Numbered from the stretch's first letter, positions 1 to 8,627 are shown. The stretch: 61,378 nt of DNA from JAPLDA01 sp043783155 (GCA_043783155.1 JAYVZS010000097.1:1-61378), one strand, 5' to 3'. Numbers and translations: made by a program. Notes: generated from the letters alone by a model not told the origin.

Positions 1-551
1 AAAGGTTTTTTTAACGGGTGCAATTTTTTATCTTCTAACACGAGAACGGGAACATTTTTTAAAGATCCGCTATTGTCGTCGGCAATAATTCCAAATTCAG
101 CGAATAAACATTTTTCTGTATTCGGCCTGATAGAAGGGTCTTCATCCAGGCTATCGTTCACGAAACTAAGTGCGCTGATTTTTCCCTGAATTATTTTATC
201 CGCTTCCACGTTTGAAAAAAAATAAACCGGGCAATAGTCAAAATGCATCCGGAAGGCTTTGATAATTCCTTTGTTCTTCTTCGCCTGCTTAAACTCAAGT
301 TCATCCGCTTCAGTGGCACGGCCAAGCGATCGTAATGCATCAATCTTACTTTGTTTAGTATGCAGCATCACCAGCAATACGCCTTGCTTCAGATCAAATA
401 TCTCCCGGAAGGAGGAAATTTTTCTTTCTCGCGTGTAGGAAGGTTGCGGATTGTTAAGTTGCGAAAATGCGCCGAACGCAGGTAAAATGAAGAATACAAG
501 CAGACATATTTTGGAAATACAAATGCATATTCTACACATACATTTTTCCAT
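1..551 (-). CDS. Exported protein of unknown function, C-terminus outside window
   Basis: An open frame on the minus strand runs off the left edge without a stop. Reading from the ATG at 549-551 it begins MEKCMCRICICISKICLL and continues VFFILPAFGAFSQ, a basic then hydrophobic stretch with an A-F-S-Q cleavage-like end typical of Bacteroidota Sec signal peptides. An ATG nine codons upstream (576-578) is also in frame. The mature part is soluble-looking, charged, and includes FDYCPVYFF about 115 residues in. I do not recognise the family. The downstream neighbour in its reading direction is outside the window. The frame and signal peptide are seen directly; an exported or periplasmic location is inferred. 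Confidence 0.6.
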   Translation of the reverse strand, partial: MEKCMCRICICISKICLLVFFILPAFGAFSQLNNPQPSYTRERKISSFREIFDLKQGVLLVMLHTKQSKIDALRSLGRATEADELEFKQAKKNKGIIKAFRMHFDYCPVYFFSNVEADKIIQGKISALSFVNDSLDEDPSIRPNTEKCLFAEFGIIADDNSGSLKNVPVLVLEDKKLHPLKKP

Positions 552-595
552 ATTGAAATTTCCGATACGACAATGCATTTTCATGTGAGCCATCA

Positions 596-1043
596 CTATT
601 CTATCCAATCAAATAAATACTTTTCGTCATAAGGAATTTCAAATTTCTTCAACAACCCAAGATACTCTTCTTTAAACGTTTTCTTTCGATGATGCTGTTC
701 CTGGTTCAAAATATAATTATAAACTCTTTCGATATGAAAATGCACCATATCCACCTTGCCATGAGAATTTCTTTTTCAGTAATCCCTTCTCATTGATAAA
801 ATTAGTTGAATTGTTTTTAACATCTCTTACCAAGTTGGAAATAGACATCGCTGGTTTTAATCCGACAAAAATATGAATATGGTCGGAGACTCCATTGACG
901 ATAATTGATTGTTGCTCCTTGCCTTTAATGATTCCAGCAATGTATTTATTTAACTCTTCCTTCCAGCTTTTGTCTATGAGGTTCTCCCTGCCTTTCACCG
1001 CAAAAACAACCTGAATGTAAATTTGAGAAAATGTACCTGCCAT
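596..1043 (-). pseudogene. Broken REP-associated tyrosine transposase (Y1/IS200-like, PF01797 type)
   Basis: The N-terminal part reads MAGTFSQIYIQVVFAVKGRE and carries DHIHIFVGL, the HUH metal-binding motif of Y1 transposases. The frame stops shortly after GGYGAFSY at about 717. In the next frame the rest of the family continues without interruption, HIERVYNYILNQEQHHRKKT to YLFDWIE and a stop at 596-598. Relative to the family pattern GAFSYS.SQ..., about 14 bases appear to be missing near 740-750, so the piece with the expected catalytic Tyr (YNYILNQ) is out of frame. The gene is therefore a recent remnant. It sits beside four REP-like palindromes that such enzymes typically mobilise. Motifs are seen; the deletion size is inferred from family memory. 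Confidence 0.8.
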
Positions 1044-1170
1044 GTTTAAAAAATTAAAAATGTTAAAAATATAATTGAAAAAAAATATTGCTTTGAAATG
1101 GGTGACTGAATAATAATGAAAAATCATTTATGCTTTTTAATTGACAACAATATAATGTCAACGTTTAAAA

Positions 1171-1191
1171 TAATATCATCGCTTCGGGATT
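1171..1191 (+). repeat. REP-like palindrome, copy 1 (degenerate)
   Basis: The unit reads TAATATCATCGCTTCGGGAT followed by T. It matches the other three copies in the ATcATC..TTCGGGaT core, with one change (G for C) weakening the small CCC-TTC-GGG hairpin. It lies directly upstream of the broken Y1 transposase gene. Confidence 0.7.
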
Positions 1192-1220
1192 CGGCTGCGC
1201 AATTGTCTATTGCCATTCTA

Positions 1221-1244
1221 TAATAATGTCACCCCTTCGGGGTT
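1221..1244 (+). repeat. REP-like palindrome, copy 2
   Basis: The unit contains AATGTCACCCCTTCGGGGTT, with a perfect ACCCC-TTC-GGGGT hairpin. It is the closest direct counterpart of the inverted copy at 1329-1354, so the two could pair into a long stem. Confidence 0.75.
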
Positions 1245-1277
1245 GGCTTTCGATTACTTATAGTTCCATCGTTGTTA

Positions 1278-1302
1278 TAATTATATCATCCCTTCGGGAT
1301 TG
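1278..1302 (+). repeat. REP-like palindrome, copy 3
   Basis: The unit contains TTATATCATCCCTTCGGGAT, in the same orientation as copies 1 and 2, with an ATCCC-TTC-GGGAT hairpin. Confidence 0.75.
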
Positions 1303-1328
1303 GGCGGTAGGATACTCGTTACCACATT

Positions 1329-1354
1329 AAACCCGAAGGGGTGACATTATTTTT
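1329..1354 (-). repeat. REP-like palindrome, copy 4 (inverted)
   Basis: The plus strand reads AACCCGAAGGGGTGACATTA, the reverse complement of copy 2 apart from one base in the stem. The inverted arrangement of flanking copies is the usual layout of REP pairs served by a Y1 transposase. The stretch 1044-1426 holds only these repeats and no gene. Confidence 0.75.
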
Positions 1355-1426
1355 TGATTGCATTGCCATCAAAATTTAGGTATCAATATAATCATTGGTT
1401 TTGAACCCATGCACGTTCTATCTTTT

Positions 1427-2392
1427 TTAACAAGGAAAATTCTCTTTGACCTTTTCCGCCAACACCCTTGCAATCTTCTCATTCGATTCAACCGTCCAGC
1501 CGGCAATGTGAGGAGAGAGAATGGTTTTACCGGAAGAAATGAGATACTGCCATGAATCTGGATTTGAGATTTGAGTCCCGCTGGAGCGGGAGAGATTTGA
1601 GATTTTTTCGAACGAAGTTTCTTCGTACTCGATTGTATCCAGGCATGCTCCCAAAACTTTTCCGATCTTCATATTTTCGACGAGGTCATCGGTCTTCAAG
1701 ATTTTTCCGCGGGCTGTATTGATGACGTAAATATTTTTTTTGAATCTCTGAATAAACAAGTCATTCACCATGAATTCCGTTTCTGAAGTGAGGGGAATGT
1801 GCAAACTCAGAATGTCCGTTTCTTCAAAAATCTTTTCAAGCAAAACATCTTTTACAAATGCGTCAGAAAAATTTTTCAAATATTTATCATACGCAATTAC
1901 ATTGCATTCAAACCCTGAAAGTTTTTTCGCAAACGCTTTGCCCATGTTACCATACCCGATGATGCCAACCGTTTTTCCCTGCAACTCCACTCCCCTGTTT
2001 CCTTCCCGGTTCCAATTGCCCGCTCTCATTTCACGATCAGCTTTGTTGAGATTATTGAACAATGACAATAACATTCCAATGGCATGCTCCCCCACCGCGT
2101 CGCGATTACCTTCGGGAGAATTCAGGCAAACAATTCCTTTGCTCTCCGCACAACCAGCATCAATGCTTTCCATTCCCGCTCCGGCACGCGCGATAAATTT
2201 AAGATTGACGGCAGCATTCAGCATTTCCTTATCCATCTGAATGCGACTGCGAACTACAACTCCATTATATTCATGAATGCATTTCAAAATTTCATTCCTC
2301 GAAAGTTTGGTTCCGTCAATACAAATATGTCCGTTAGCTTCGAGAAGTTGAGGAAGAACGGGATGAGCGGTATCGATGAATAATATTTTCAT
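1427..2392 (-). CDS. D-2-hydroxyacid dehydrogenase (phosphoglycerate dehydrogenase-like)
   Basis: This 321-residue protein has the NAD-binding fold of the D-isomer 2-hydroxyacid dehydrogenases, which oxidise or reduce 2-hydroxy/2-keto acids; 3-phosphoglycerate in serine synthesis is the likeliest substrate. The dinucleotide motif GYGNMG is at 146-151 and the catalytic set is Arg228 (NTARG), Glu257 and His295 (LSPHIAGWT). The Arg-Glu spacing of 29 equals that of E. coli SerA (R240/E269), but Glu-His is 38 instead of 23. The excess corresponds to residues about 265-280, encoded by a repeat-rich 46-bp insert with a CCCGCT/AGCGGG hairpin. No C-terminal ACT domain is present. Family assignment is firm; the exact substrate is inferred. 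Confidence 0.85.
   Translation of the reverse strand: MKILFIDTAHPVLPQLLEANGHICIDGTKLSRNEILKCIHEYNGVVVRSRIQMDKEMLNAAVNLKFIARAGAGMESIDAGCAESKGIVCLNSPEGNRDAVGEHAIGMLLSLFNNLNKADREMRAGNWNREGNRGVELQGKTVGIIGYGNMGKAFAKKLSGFECNVIAYDKYLKNFSDAFVKDVLLEKIFEETDILSLHIPLTSETEFMVNDLFIQRFKKNIYVINTARGKILKTDDLVENMKIGKVLGACLDTIEYEETSFEKISNLSRSSGTQISNPDSWQYLISSGKTILSPHIAGWTVESNEKIARVLAEKVKENFPC
1559..1605 (-). repeat. Hairpin-bearing repeat inserted in frame in the dehydrogenase gene
   Basis: On the plus strand a TCCCGCT-GG-AGCGGGA hairpin (1576-1591) is flanked on both sides by direct repeats of GATTTGAGATTT. Read on the coding strand it encodes roughly KISNLSRSSGTQISNPDS, lies between catalytic Glu257 and His295, and accounts for the extra residues there. 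The reading frame is kept open. Confidence 0.6.
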
Positions 2393-2558
2393 TTAAATAC
2401 TGATTTCCAAAAGTTCGCACCTTGTTCTGCTAACGTCATCCCGGAAGTACCTTGTTAAATTATAGTCATGCAATTTAATTAACATCATCTGAAATTTAAT
2501 TGATGAACCTTTCATTGACAAGATTCTTCCAGAATGACTACCCAGATTTTATTGCCGA

Positions 2559-3335
2559 TCATTCGGCTAACGGTATCGCATTAGTCAACTCTACAAACTG
2601 GTGCCAGCTTAACGTCTCAGCACGCTTGACAAGGTAGGGAATATTTTCTTTTTTATTCTTGCCAATGAGCTGCGACAACGCATTGCTCAATGTTTTTCTT
2701 CGCTGGTTGAATGCCATCTTCACGACTCTGAAAAATAATTTCTCATCGCAATCAAGTTTAATTTTTTCTTTCCGTGTAAAACGCAACACAGCCGATTTCA
2801 CTTTGGGCGGCGGAGCAAAATCATTTTCATCAAGCGTAAATAATAACTCAACATGATAAAATGCCTGCATCAACACACTCAGAATTCCGTAATCCCTGTT
2901 ACCCGGCTCCGATGCAATCCTCACTCCTACTTCCTTCTGAAACATGCCAATTACCTCCGGAATTAATTCTTTGTTTTCCAAAACGCTGAATAAAATTTGT
3001 GAAGAAATGTTATAGGGGAAATTACCAATGATGGCAAAGGGCTCTGTAAATATTTTTTTTAGATCGAGTTGGAGAAAATCGCCTCGTATAATCTGATCAA
3101 CATGATCAGGATATTTTTTTTCTAAGAAAGAAATGGCATCCTTGTCAATCTCAATTAATTTTGTTTCATATTCCTGATGTTGAAAAAGAAATTGAGTGAG
3201 GATACCCATGCCCGGGCCGATTTCCAATACATGCCTGTATTTCTTAACAGAAGCAAGACTTTCAACGATCCTCTGTGCAATCTTTTCATCTCTGAGAAAA
3301 TGCTGACCGAATTGTTTTTTAGCTCTGACTCTCAA
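2559..3335 (-). CDS. rsmA: 16S rRNA A1518/A1519 N6-dimethyltransferase
   Basis: This 258-residue enzyme dimethylates two adjacent adenines in helix 45 of 16S rRNA, using S-adenosylmethionine, late in small-subunit assembly. The N-terminus has KKQFGQHFLRD (6-16), the SAM-binding motif EIGPGMGILT is at 38-47, and the adenine-binding motif IV NFPYNIS is at 105-111. Length is normal for RsmA/KsgA. The start must be TTG at 3333-3335: upstream in frame there is no ATG or GTG before the TAA at 3354-3356. It stands alone between the dehydrogenase and the DUF4286/DUF1571 pair, all on the same strand. Assignment is secure. Confidence 0.95.
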   Translation of the reverse strand: MRVRAKKQFGQHFLRDEKIAQRIVESLASVKKYRHVLEIGPGMGILTQFLFQHQEYETKLIEIDKDAISFLEKKYPDHVDQIIRGDFLQLDLKKIFTEPFAIIGNFPYNISSQILFSVLENKELIPEVIGMFQKEVGVRIASEPGNRDYGILSVLMQAFYHVELLFTLDENDFAPPPKVKSAVLRFTRKEKIKLDCDEKLFFRVVKMAFNQRRKTLSNALSQLIGKNKKENIPYLVKRAETLSWHQFVELTNAIPLAE

Positions 3336-3418
3336 TATTTGTGGTAAAATAAATTATGAACGAACTTAATCTACTCAATTAACCTAATCAACTAAGTTAC
3401 GTAACGCAAACGATTTTT

Positions 3419-4276
3419 TCAAAAGCCATACGATGAATACGAAGAAGTAAACTCTTCCTGTTTCAAATCCGGGTTGAGCAGAAAACTACTCATTTCATAT
3501 TTTTCGAGCACACCATTCTCATCATACGTGATCTGAACAAGCGGAAGAAAATTATTCTGATCAATATAAAGTACCACTTTTCGGTTATAAAAATTCGGAA
3601 CTTTGATAATCTCTCCCGGTTTGGATACATCGTAGTCCTTTATTTTCGGATTATGTTTCAGCAGAACAAAATCACTGATATGATACTCGCCCGAAATGGA
3701 TGTCAGTGTTTCATTCATCTTCATGGTATAGTCAAGAAATTGAAACGGTGTATAATCAAATGTGAGTTCATAACAGGTACGGTTATCCCATCGTAATGTG
3801 TCCGTAATTTTCATGTAATTGAAAAACGAATCTCCCATTTTATTCATGTAATACTTCGTCATCGATGTGAGGTAATCAAATCCGAGATCACAGATAAGAT
3901 GATGAGAATCCTGTCGTAGCAAACCGTTGTAAACTCCGAGTTTTAGATTGATATAAGGAAATCCATTCGGGTTGACCAATACCCTGTTCGACGCTTCACC
4001 ATTCTTCCACAAACATTCAGCGCCTGCATGCGGAGTGATCATGTATAGATATATTTTCAACGGCTTCGTTTGTAACTTAATAATCATTTCACTGTTTTGA
4101 ATCCTGCTGTCTTTTCCCTTCTCCATCGACTTCAATACAAACTTTGCTGATTTCACTGCATCGCAGGCATCAAGCATTCTCTTTACCACGGACTTTACCT
4201 GGTTGTCCTGGGAAAAAACGTTTAAAGAAAAAATAAAAAAAATGAGAAGGGTAAATTTTGTCTTCATAGATATCAA
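3419..4276 (-). CDS. DUF1571 family exported protein
   Basis: The 285-residue product begins with a signal peptide (MISMKTKFTLLIFFIFSLNV, then FSQ) and matches in layout the DUF1571 family (PF07608), periplasmic proteins with a LolA/LppX-like look. After the signal come an acidic helix (KSVVKRMLDACDAVKSAKF), then alternating beta-strand segments with conserved aromatics, for instance PLKIYLYMITPHAGAECLW. Its start codon overlaps the stop of the upstream DUF4286 gene by four bases (ATGA), so the two are translationally coupled. Function is unknown; lipid or envelope binding is only a structural guess. Confidence 0.7.
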   Translation of the reverse strand: MISMKTKFTLLIFFIFSLNVFSQDNQVKSVVKRMLDACDAVKSAKFVLKSMEKGKDSRIQNSEMIIKLQTKPLKIYLYMITPHAGAECLWKNGEASNRVLVNPNGFPYINLKLGVYNGLLRQDSHHLICDLGFDYLTSMTKYYMNKMGDSFFNYMKITDTLRWDNRTCYELTFDYTPFQFLDYTMKMNETLTSISGEYHISDFVLLKHNPKIKDYDVSKPGEIIKVPNFYNRKVVLYIDQNNFLPLVQITYDENGVLEKYEMSSFLLNPDLKQEEFTSSYSSYGF

Positions 4277-4578
4277 TTAATTATTTCCAGCAGCGTTCTG
4301 AACGCAACATATTTGTCCTGATATTTCTTATTGTATTCCTCGCGAAATGCGGGCGCAAAAAGAGTTTCGTATTTTTTAAAATCATCCATCGTGCCGCAGG
4401 TATATTGAAATGAATAGGTAATGCCACCTGAATCTTCATCCGCTAATACTTTCAGGATCCTGTTTTCAATAAACAGACCTGTGTGCATCAGGTCTGGAAT
4501 ATGAACTTCTTTCATCCACTTCAGCCACTCATCATGAACGGAGTGATCAATGTTAATGGTTACATTATAAATAATCAT
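4273..4578 (-). CDS. DUF4286 family protein
   Basis: This small soluble protein of 101 residues begins MIIYNVTINIDHSVHDEWLK and has the DHSVHDEWLKWMKEVHIPD segment and Y.F...DKYVAFRTLLE ending typical of DUF4286 (PF14114), a ferredoxin-like alpha/beta fold restricted largely to Bacteroidota. It lacks a signal peptide. It is the first gene of a two-gene unit with DUF1571, with a four-base overlap. Biochemical role unknown. Confidence 0.75.
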   Translation of the reverse strand: MIIYNVTINIDHSVHDEWLKWMKEVHIPDLMHTGLFIENRILKVLADEDSGGITYSFQYTCGTMDDFKKYETLFAPAFREEYNKKYQDKYVAFRTLLEIIN

Positions 4579-4616
4579 GTTTCAATAAGAATAGAGATTT
4601 TGAAATCAGCCGGAAA

Positions 4617-6434
4617 TTAGTTCAGCGTGTCGCCGCGCAAAGCACGAAAACGTTTTCTTGCTTCCACACAATATAAACTCCCCGGAAATTTCGTGAGAAG
4701 ATCCTGGTATAACTCCATGGCTTTGGTTTTGTCATTCAATTTTTTCTCGTACAACTCAGCACGATCAAAAAGTGCGTCGTCTGCTAATATTCCATCGGCA
4801 TATTTTTCTGTAATCTTTTTCAGCAATGTATCCTCCATCGCCCAGTCGTGTTTCACATCCAGGATCTGCGCTTTCTTATACCACACGTCATCGGTAAGAG
4901 AATGATCAGGGTACAAAACAAGTAATGAATCGAGTGTTTGCAATGCCTGGTCATTTTTATTCTGGTAACTCAAAAGATCCGCGTTTGCATACATCGCTAA
5001 TGCCTCTGTTGAAGAATCAAGTCCCATGTTATCCTGAATAAGCAGCGACAAAGACAATGCATCGTTCGCAATTAATTGTGATGTTGCCGACTTCAACACA
5101 TCGAGTTGCGCCTGTGCCCAGAGAAAATCTCCTCGAAAATAATCAAGTCGCGCTCTGCGAAATTTCGCTTCCTGTCCGAGCGGATCGTTCTTAAATGATT
5201 TGTCTACCTGTGCATATAACAAATCTGAATCCCACACATTGCCTGTGAATAAAAGTATGTCGCCCAATTCAAGTTTACATTCTGCCTGCACCTGTTTGCT
5301 GATGCCGCCATAATCTATCGCTGCCTGCAGATCATTTATCGCATCTTCCCTTTTGTCGAGGTAGAAAACACGAAGATGTGCCAGTCCGCGTATCAGTGAA
5401 GCGGTGTTGGCGTTCTTTCCTAACTCATTCAACGCAGTGTTATAATCCGTTTCAAGTTTCAATAAATCGGCTTGCGTGTAGGTGTTGCTTTCCGTAATTT
5501 TTTTATTCAGCGTATTCAGCAATTCCATACGCGCAGCCACATAGTATGTGGTGGTTGTACCTTTCTCTATTATGTATTGATAACATTTAACGGCTGCATC
5601 ATAATTTTGATTGGATGCACTGAGACTGCCAAGTGACATCAGTCTTCCGCCATCCTCCTTTTGTCTTTTATCGAGCGCTTTCGCCTGGATAAACGCGGAG
5701 TCAAAATCTTTCTGTTGAACAAACAACCAGATCAGCAGTTCGGAAAAGATCGGCTGATCCGCATTCTTCTGAATTCTTCTTAGCAATGCCGTACGAACAA
5801 TATCATTTTTTGAATTGTCAGGATCTTTGCTGAGTCTTGTCTGCAGAATATTCTGAATGTTCTGAACATACGCTGCATTTTCACCAATGGCATTCAGGTA
5901 CTCTTCCACCATTTTCGTGAAATCCTGTTTCTGAAAATAAATTTCGCCCGTCTCAAATGAAAAAGCGTACACTCCTTTCATTAATTTTTTCCCTTCGAGG
6001 TACGTCGTCAATGCATAGTCAAGTTCCTGCTTCGACATAAATGCATTCGCAAGCGTGACGATTTGATTCTGATCCGGCTTCAACAACTTAATCGCTTTGT
6101 CGTATTGTTGTTTTGATTTGTTGTTGTCACCCTGAACAAAATAAAGAAAGCCGAGATCAACTCCATAAGAAAGATTCTCAGGATTTTTCTTCATCATCTT
6201 CTTAATCATTTTTTCTGACTTGTCATATTCTTTTAACGCCATCAGGCAACGCAGGTAATTCGGAAAGATGCCATTCGGATCCTCGTCATAAATTTTGTCG
6301 TAGATAGCGGCGGCTTTGTCATATTCTCCGCCATTAAAAAACTGGTCAGCAAGCGGACGTTGCGTTGGGAGTTGAGCCGATGCAAAAAACGAGACAAGAA
6401 AAAAGAAAGAAAGAAAAATTGATTTGATTTTCAT
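4617..6434 (-). CDS. Exported tetratricopeptide-repeat protein
   Basis: The open frame extends to 6566, but the better start is the ATG at 6432-6434, giving a 605-residue protein with a clear signal peptide (MKIKSIFLSFFFLVSFFASA, then Q). The 44 codons upstream look non-coding. Helical pairs of TPR type recur throughout, for example ADQFFNGGEYDKAAAIYDKI near the N-terminus, a middle set around DQPIFSELLIWLFVQQKDFD, and C-terminal repeats around AMELYQDLLTKFPGSLYCVE. The last section, with units ending in FPGS, resembles Tol-Pal/BamD-like outer membrane TPR proteins. It is likely periplasmic or envelope-bound and a protein-protein scaffold; partner unknown. Confidence 0.75.
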   Translation of the reverse strand: MKIKSIFLSFFFLVSFFASAQLPTQRPLADQFFNGGEYDKAAAIYDKIYDEDPNGIFPNYLRCLMALKEYDKSEKMIKKMMKKNPENLSYGVDLGFLYFVQGDNNKSKQQYDKAIKLLKPDQNQIVTLANAFMSKQELDYALTTYLEGKKLMKGVYAFSFETGEIYFQKQDFTKMVEEYLNAIGENAAYVQNIQNILQTRLSKDPDNSKNDIVRTALLRRIQKNADQPIFSELLIWLFVQQKDFDSAFIQAKALDKRQKEDGGRLMSLGSLSASNQNYDAAVKCYQYIIEKGTTTTYYVAARMELLNTLNKKITESNTYTQADLLKLETDYNTALNELGKNANTASLIRGLAHLRVFYLDKREDAINDLQAAIDYGGISKQVQAECKLELGDILLFTGNVWDSDLLYAQVDKSFKNDPLGQEAKFRRARLDYFRGDFLWAQAQLDVLKSATSQLIANDALSLSLLIQDNMGLDSSTEALAMYANADLLSYQNKNDQALQTLDSLLVLYPDHSLTDDVWYKKAQILDVKHDWAMEDTLLKKITEKYADGILADDALFDRAELYEKKLNDKTKAMELYQDLLTKFPGSLYCVEARKRFRALRGDTLN

Positions 6435-6599
6435 TCCTGAAAATAAAAATGAAGGCATACCGGAGGCATCTTTTTCAAAGCAAACATTGTTGCTTAATTT
6501 GAAAAAGCTTCTTTCAGAATGAGGGTTAATATTCATAGCATCGATTTTAAAACTCACTTCACTCAATTAACTTACTAAACTTACTACCTTGAGCATGTA

Positions 6600-7871
6600 T
6601 CAACTGATTTTATCAAACCCGCAATACGGACGAATTGCATCCGGCATAACAACGCCATCAGGGCTCTGATTATTTTCCAGCAAGGCAGCGACAATTCTTG
6701 GCAAGGCGAGGGCGCTGCCATTCAGCGTGTGAGGCATCTGGGTTTTTCCTTCGGTATTTTTAAAACGAAGTTTCATCCGGTTCGACTGAAATGTTTCAAA
6801 GTTGGAAACAGAACTCACCTCCAGCCATTTTTTCTGAGCTGCTGAATACACTTCAAAATCGTATGTGAGTGCAGACGCAAAACTCATGTCGCCGCCGCAT
6901 AATCTTAAAATACGAAACGGAAGTTGCAGTGAACGCAGTAATGAAGCAACATGCTCCACCATTTCATCGAGTGTATGATAAGACTGATCGGGATGATTGA
7001 TCTGAACGATTTCTACTTTGTCAAATTGATGAAGGCGGTTTAATCCGCGCACATCTTTTCCATAGCTGCCGGCTTCTCTTCTGAAGCATGGTGTATAACC
7101 GCAGAGTTTCAACGGAAGTTCATCCGCTTTCAGAATTACATCACGGTAAATATTGGTGAGGGGAACTTCAGCGGTAGGAATGAGATATAAATTATCAAGC
7201 CCTGCGTGATACATCTGTCCTTCTTTATCCGGAAGCTGACCGGTTCCGAAACCGGAATCTTCATTCACAAGAATCGGCGGCTGAATTTCTTTGTAACCTG
7301 CTGCTGTAGCTTTATCGAGGAAATAATTAATCAGCGCCCTTTGCAAACGCGCGCCTTTGCCTTTGTAAACAGGGAAACCTGCGCCGGCAAGCTTAACTCC
7401 TAATTCAAAATCAATGATGTCGTACTTTGAAGTAAGCTCCCAATGCGGTTTTGCATCCGCTGAAAGTGAAGGAATATTTCCCTCCTGTTTAACAACTTCA
7501 TTGTCTTCCGGAGTTTTTCCATGCGGCACTTTTTCTGATGGCACATTCGGCAGTTTCACCAGTTCATCGCGCAGCTCTTTTTCAATTAAGCCAAGTTTTT
7601 CACCCAACTCCTGCGCACTTTGTTTCAATGCTCCACTCTTATTTTTAAGATCATCGGCTTCCGCTTTTTTCCCTGCTTTGTAAAGATCGCCGACTTGCTT
7701 TGCCAATTGATTTTGTTCGTGCAGCAATGAATCGTTCTCGGTTTGTATCTTTCTTCTGTCTTCGTCTAAATCAAGAATCCGATCAACGACAGCTTTAGCA
7801 TCGAAACGCTTTACTGCCAGTCGCGCAATTACATGATCTTTGTTTTCCCTGATCGTACTTATCTGTAACAT
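6600..7871 (-). CDS. serS: Seryl-tRNA synthetase
   Basis: This class II synthetase charges tRNA-Ser (and tRNA-Sec) with serine. The N-terminal long antiparallel coiled coil that reads the tRNA variable arm spans about residues 25-105. The class II core shows the serine-binding TAEVPLTN at 235-242, motif 2 CFRREAG at 264-270 with HQFDKVEI at 283-290, and motif 3 near NGSALALPRIVAALLENNQ. The length, about 423 residues, is usual. Two in-frame ATGs lie six bases apart; the second (MLQISTIRENK) matches the family N-terminus. It is a single gene between the TPR gene and a divergently transcribed T9SS gene. Confidence 0.96.
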   Translation of the reverse strand: MLQISTIRENKDHVIARLAVKRFDAKAVVDRILDLDEDRRKIQTENDSLLHEQNQLAKQVGDLYKAGKKAEADDLKNKSGALKQSAQELGEKLGLIEKELRDELVKLPNVPSEKVPHGKTPEDNEVVKQEGNIPSLSADAKPHWELTSKYDIIDFELGVKLAGAGFPVYKGKGARLQRALINYFLDKATAAGYKEIQPPILVNEDSGFGTGQLPDKEGQMYHAGLDNLYLIPTAEVPLTNIYRDVILKADELPLKLCGYTPCFRREAGSYGKDVRGLNRLHQFDKVEIVQINHPDQSYHTLDEMVEHVASLLRSLQLPFRILRLCGGDMSFASALTYDFEVYSAAQKKWLEVSSVSNFETFQSNRMKLRFKNTEGKTQMPHTLNGSALALPRIVAALLENNQSPDGVVMPDAIRPYCGFDKIS

Positions 7872-8072
7872 AGTCAAAAATTAGTTGCGCAAAAATAGCT
7901 TTTCTTTCCCGAAATGTTGGCGCTTTTACAGAAAAGTAAGAACACAATATGAACCATTAAAATTCCAATTATGTCTTAAATTCAACCCTTCGTTACATCG
8001 TGATATCCCTCAGGAAAATAAATTTTCGTTTCCCGAAAAAAAGTTGCTTCTTTGAGATAGAATAATTGTTTC

Positions 8073-8627
8073 ATGAAATTCATCTGGCGTTTATATTCTA
8101 TGATTTTCATTTCCTGTTTTTGCATCAGGATGAACAGCAGCGCCCAGTTAATCGTAAACAACGGGGCAACACCTCAACAACTTGTTCAGAATTTATTGGG
8201 AGCTGGTGTCAGTGTATCTAACATTACCTATACTGGAGCATCCGTCGCAAGGGGATTATTTATCGGAAACAACTCCAACATTGGTTTAAGCGGCGGTGTA
8301 TTGTTAACATCAGGAAGTGTTTTTAATGCTCTCGGACCAAACAATTCAGGAAGTAGCGGTACCATCAGCTCGCTTCCCGGCTACCCTATTCTCGATAGTA
8401 TTTCCGGGGTTACAACGTTTGATGCTGCAATCCTTGAATTTGATTTTGTCCCAATGGCTGACACGATTCGTTTCCGCTATGTTTTTGCATCAGAAGAATA
8501 CGATGAGTTTGTGTGCGGATCCGTGAATGATGCCTTTGGATTTTTTATCAGCGGCCCGGTATTACAGGACAAAAAAATCTTGCCATTATTCCAGGAACAT
8601 CCATTCCGGTTTCCATTAATACGTTAA
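8073..8627 (+). CDS. N-terminal part of a frameshifted T9SS protein (choice-of-anchor L domain)
   Basis: The frame starts with a signal peptide (MKFIWRLYSMIFISCFCIRM, then NSSAQ) followed by a choice-of-anchor L domain, seen in AQLIVNNGATPQQLVQNLLG, SGGVLLTSG and FRYVFASEEYDEFVCG...AFGFFISGP. At FISGP the expected continuation PGITGQKNLAIIPGTS is present but in another frame, so about 20 codons after 8558 are out-of-frame junk before a stop. One missing G in GGCCCGGT at 8551-8560 explains the shift. The fragment belongs with the PKD-repeat frame that follows to 10156. Either the gene is dead or the contig has a one-base error. Confidence 0.7.
   Translation: MKFIWRLYSMIFISCFCIRMNSSAQLIVNNGATPQQLVQNLLGAGVSVSNITYTGASVARGLFIGNNSNIGLSGGVLLTSGSVFNALGPNNSGSSGTISSLPGYPILDSISGVTTFDAAILEFDFVPMADTIRFRYVFASEEYDEFVCGSVNDAFGFFISGPVLQDKKILPLFQEHPFRFPLIR

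Noticed and set aside
1171..1354. CRISPR-like array
   Set aside because: Spacing between units is irregular (about 30-55 bases), one unit is inverted, and no cas gene is near. Units are self-palindromic, which fits REP elements.
1770..2240. Long plus-strand ORF opposite the hydroxyacid dehydrogenase
   Set aside because: It is antisense to a clearly conserved enzyme and encodes no recognisable protein; a composition shadow.
8551..8580. Programmed ribosomal frameshift at AAAAAAA (8571-8577)
   Set aside because: The change of frame must occur before this run, since residues before it (GITGQ) already need the second frame, so the A-run is not the shift site. A simple base loss is more economical.
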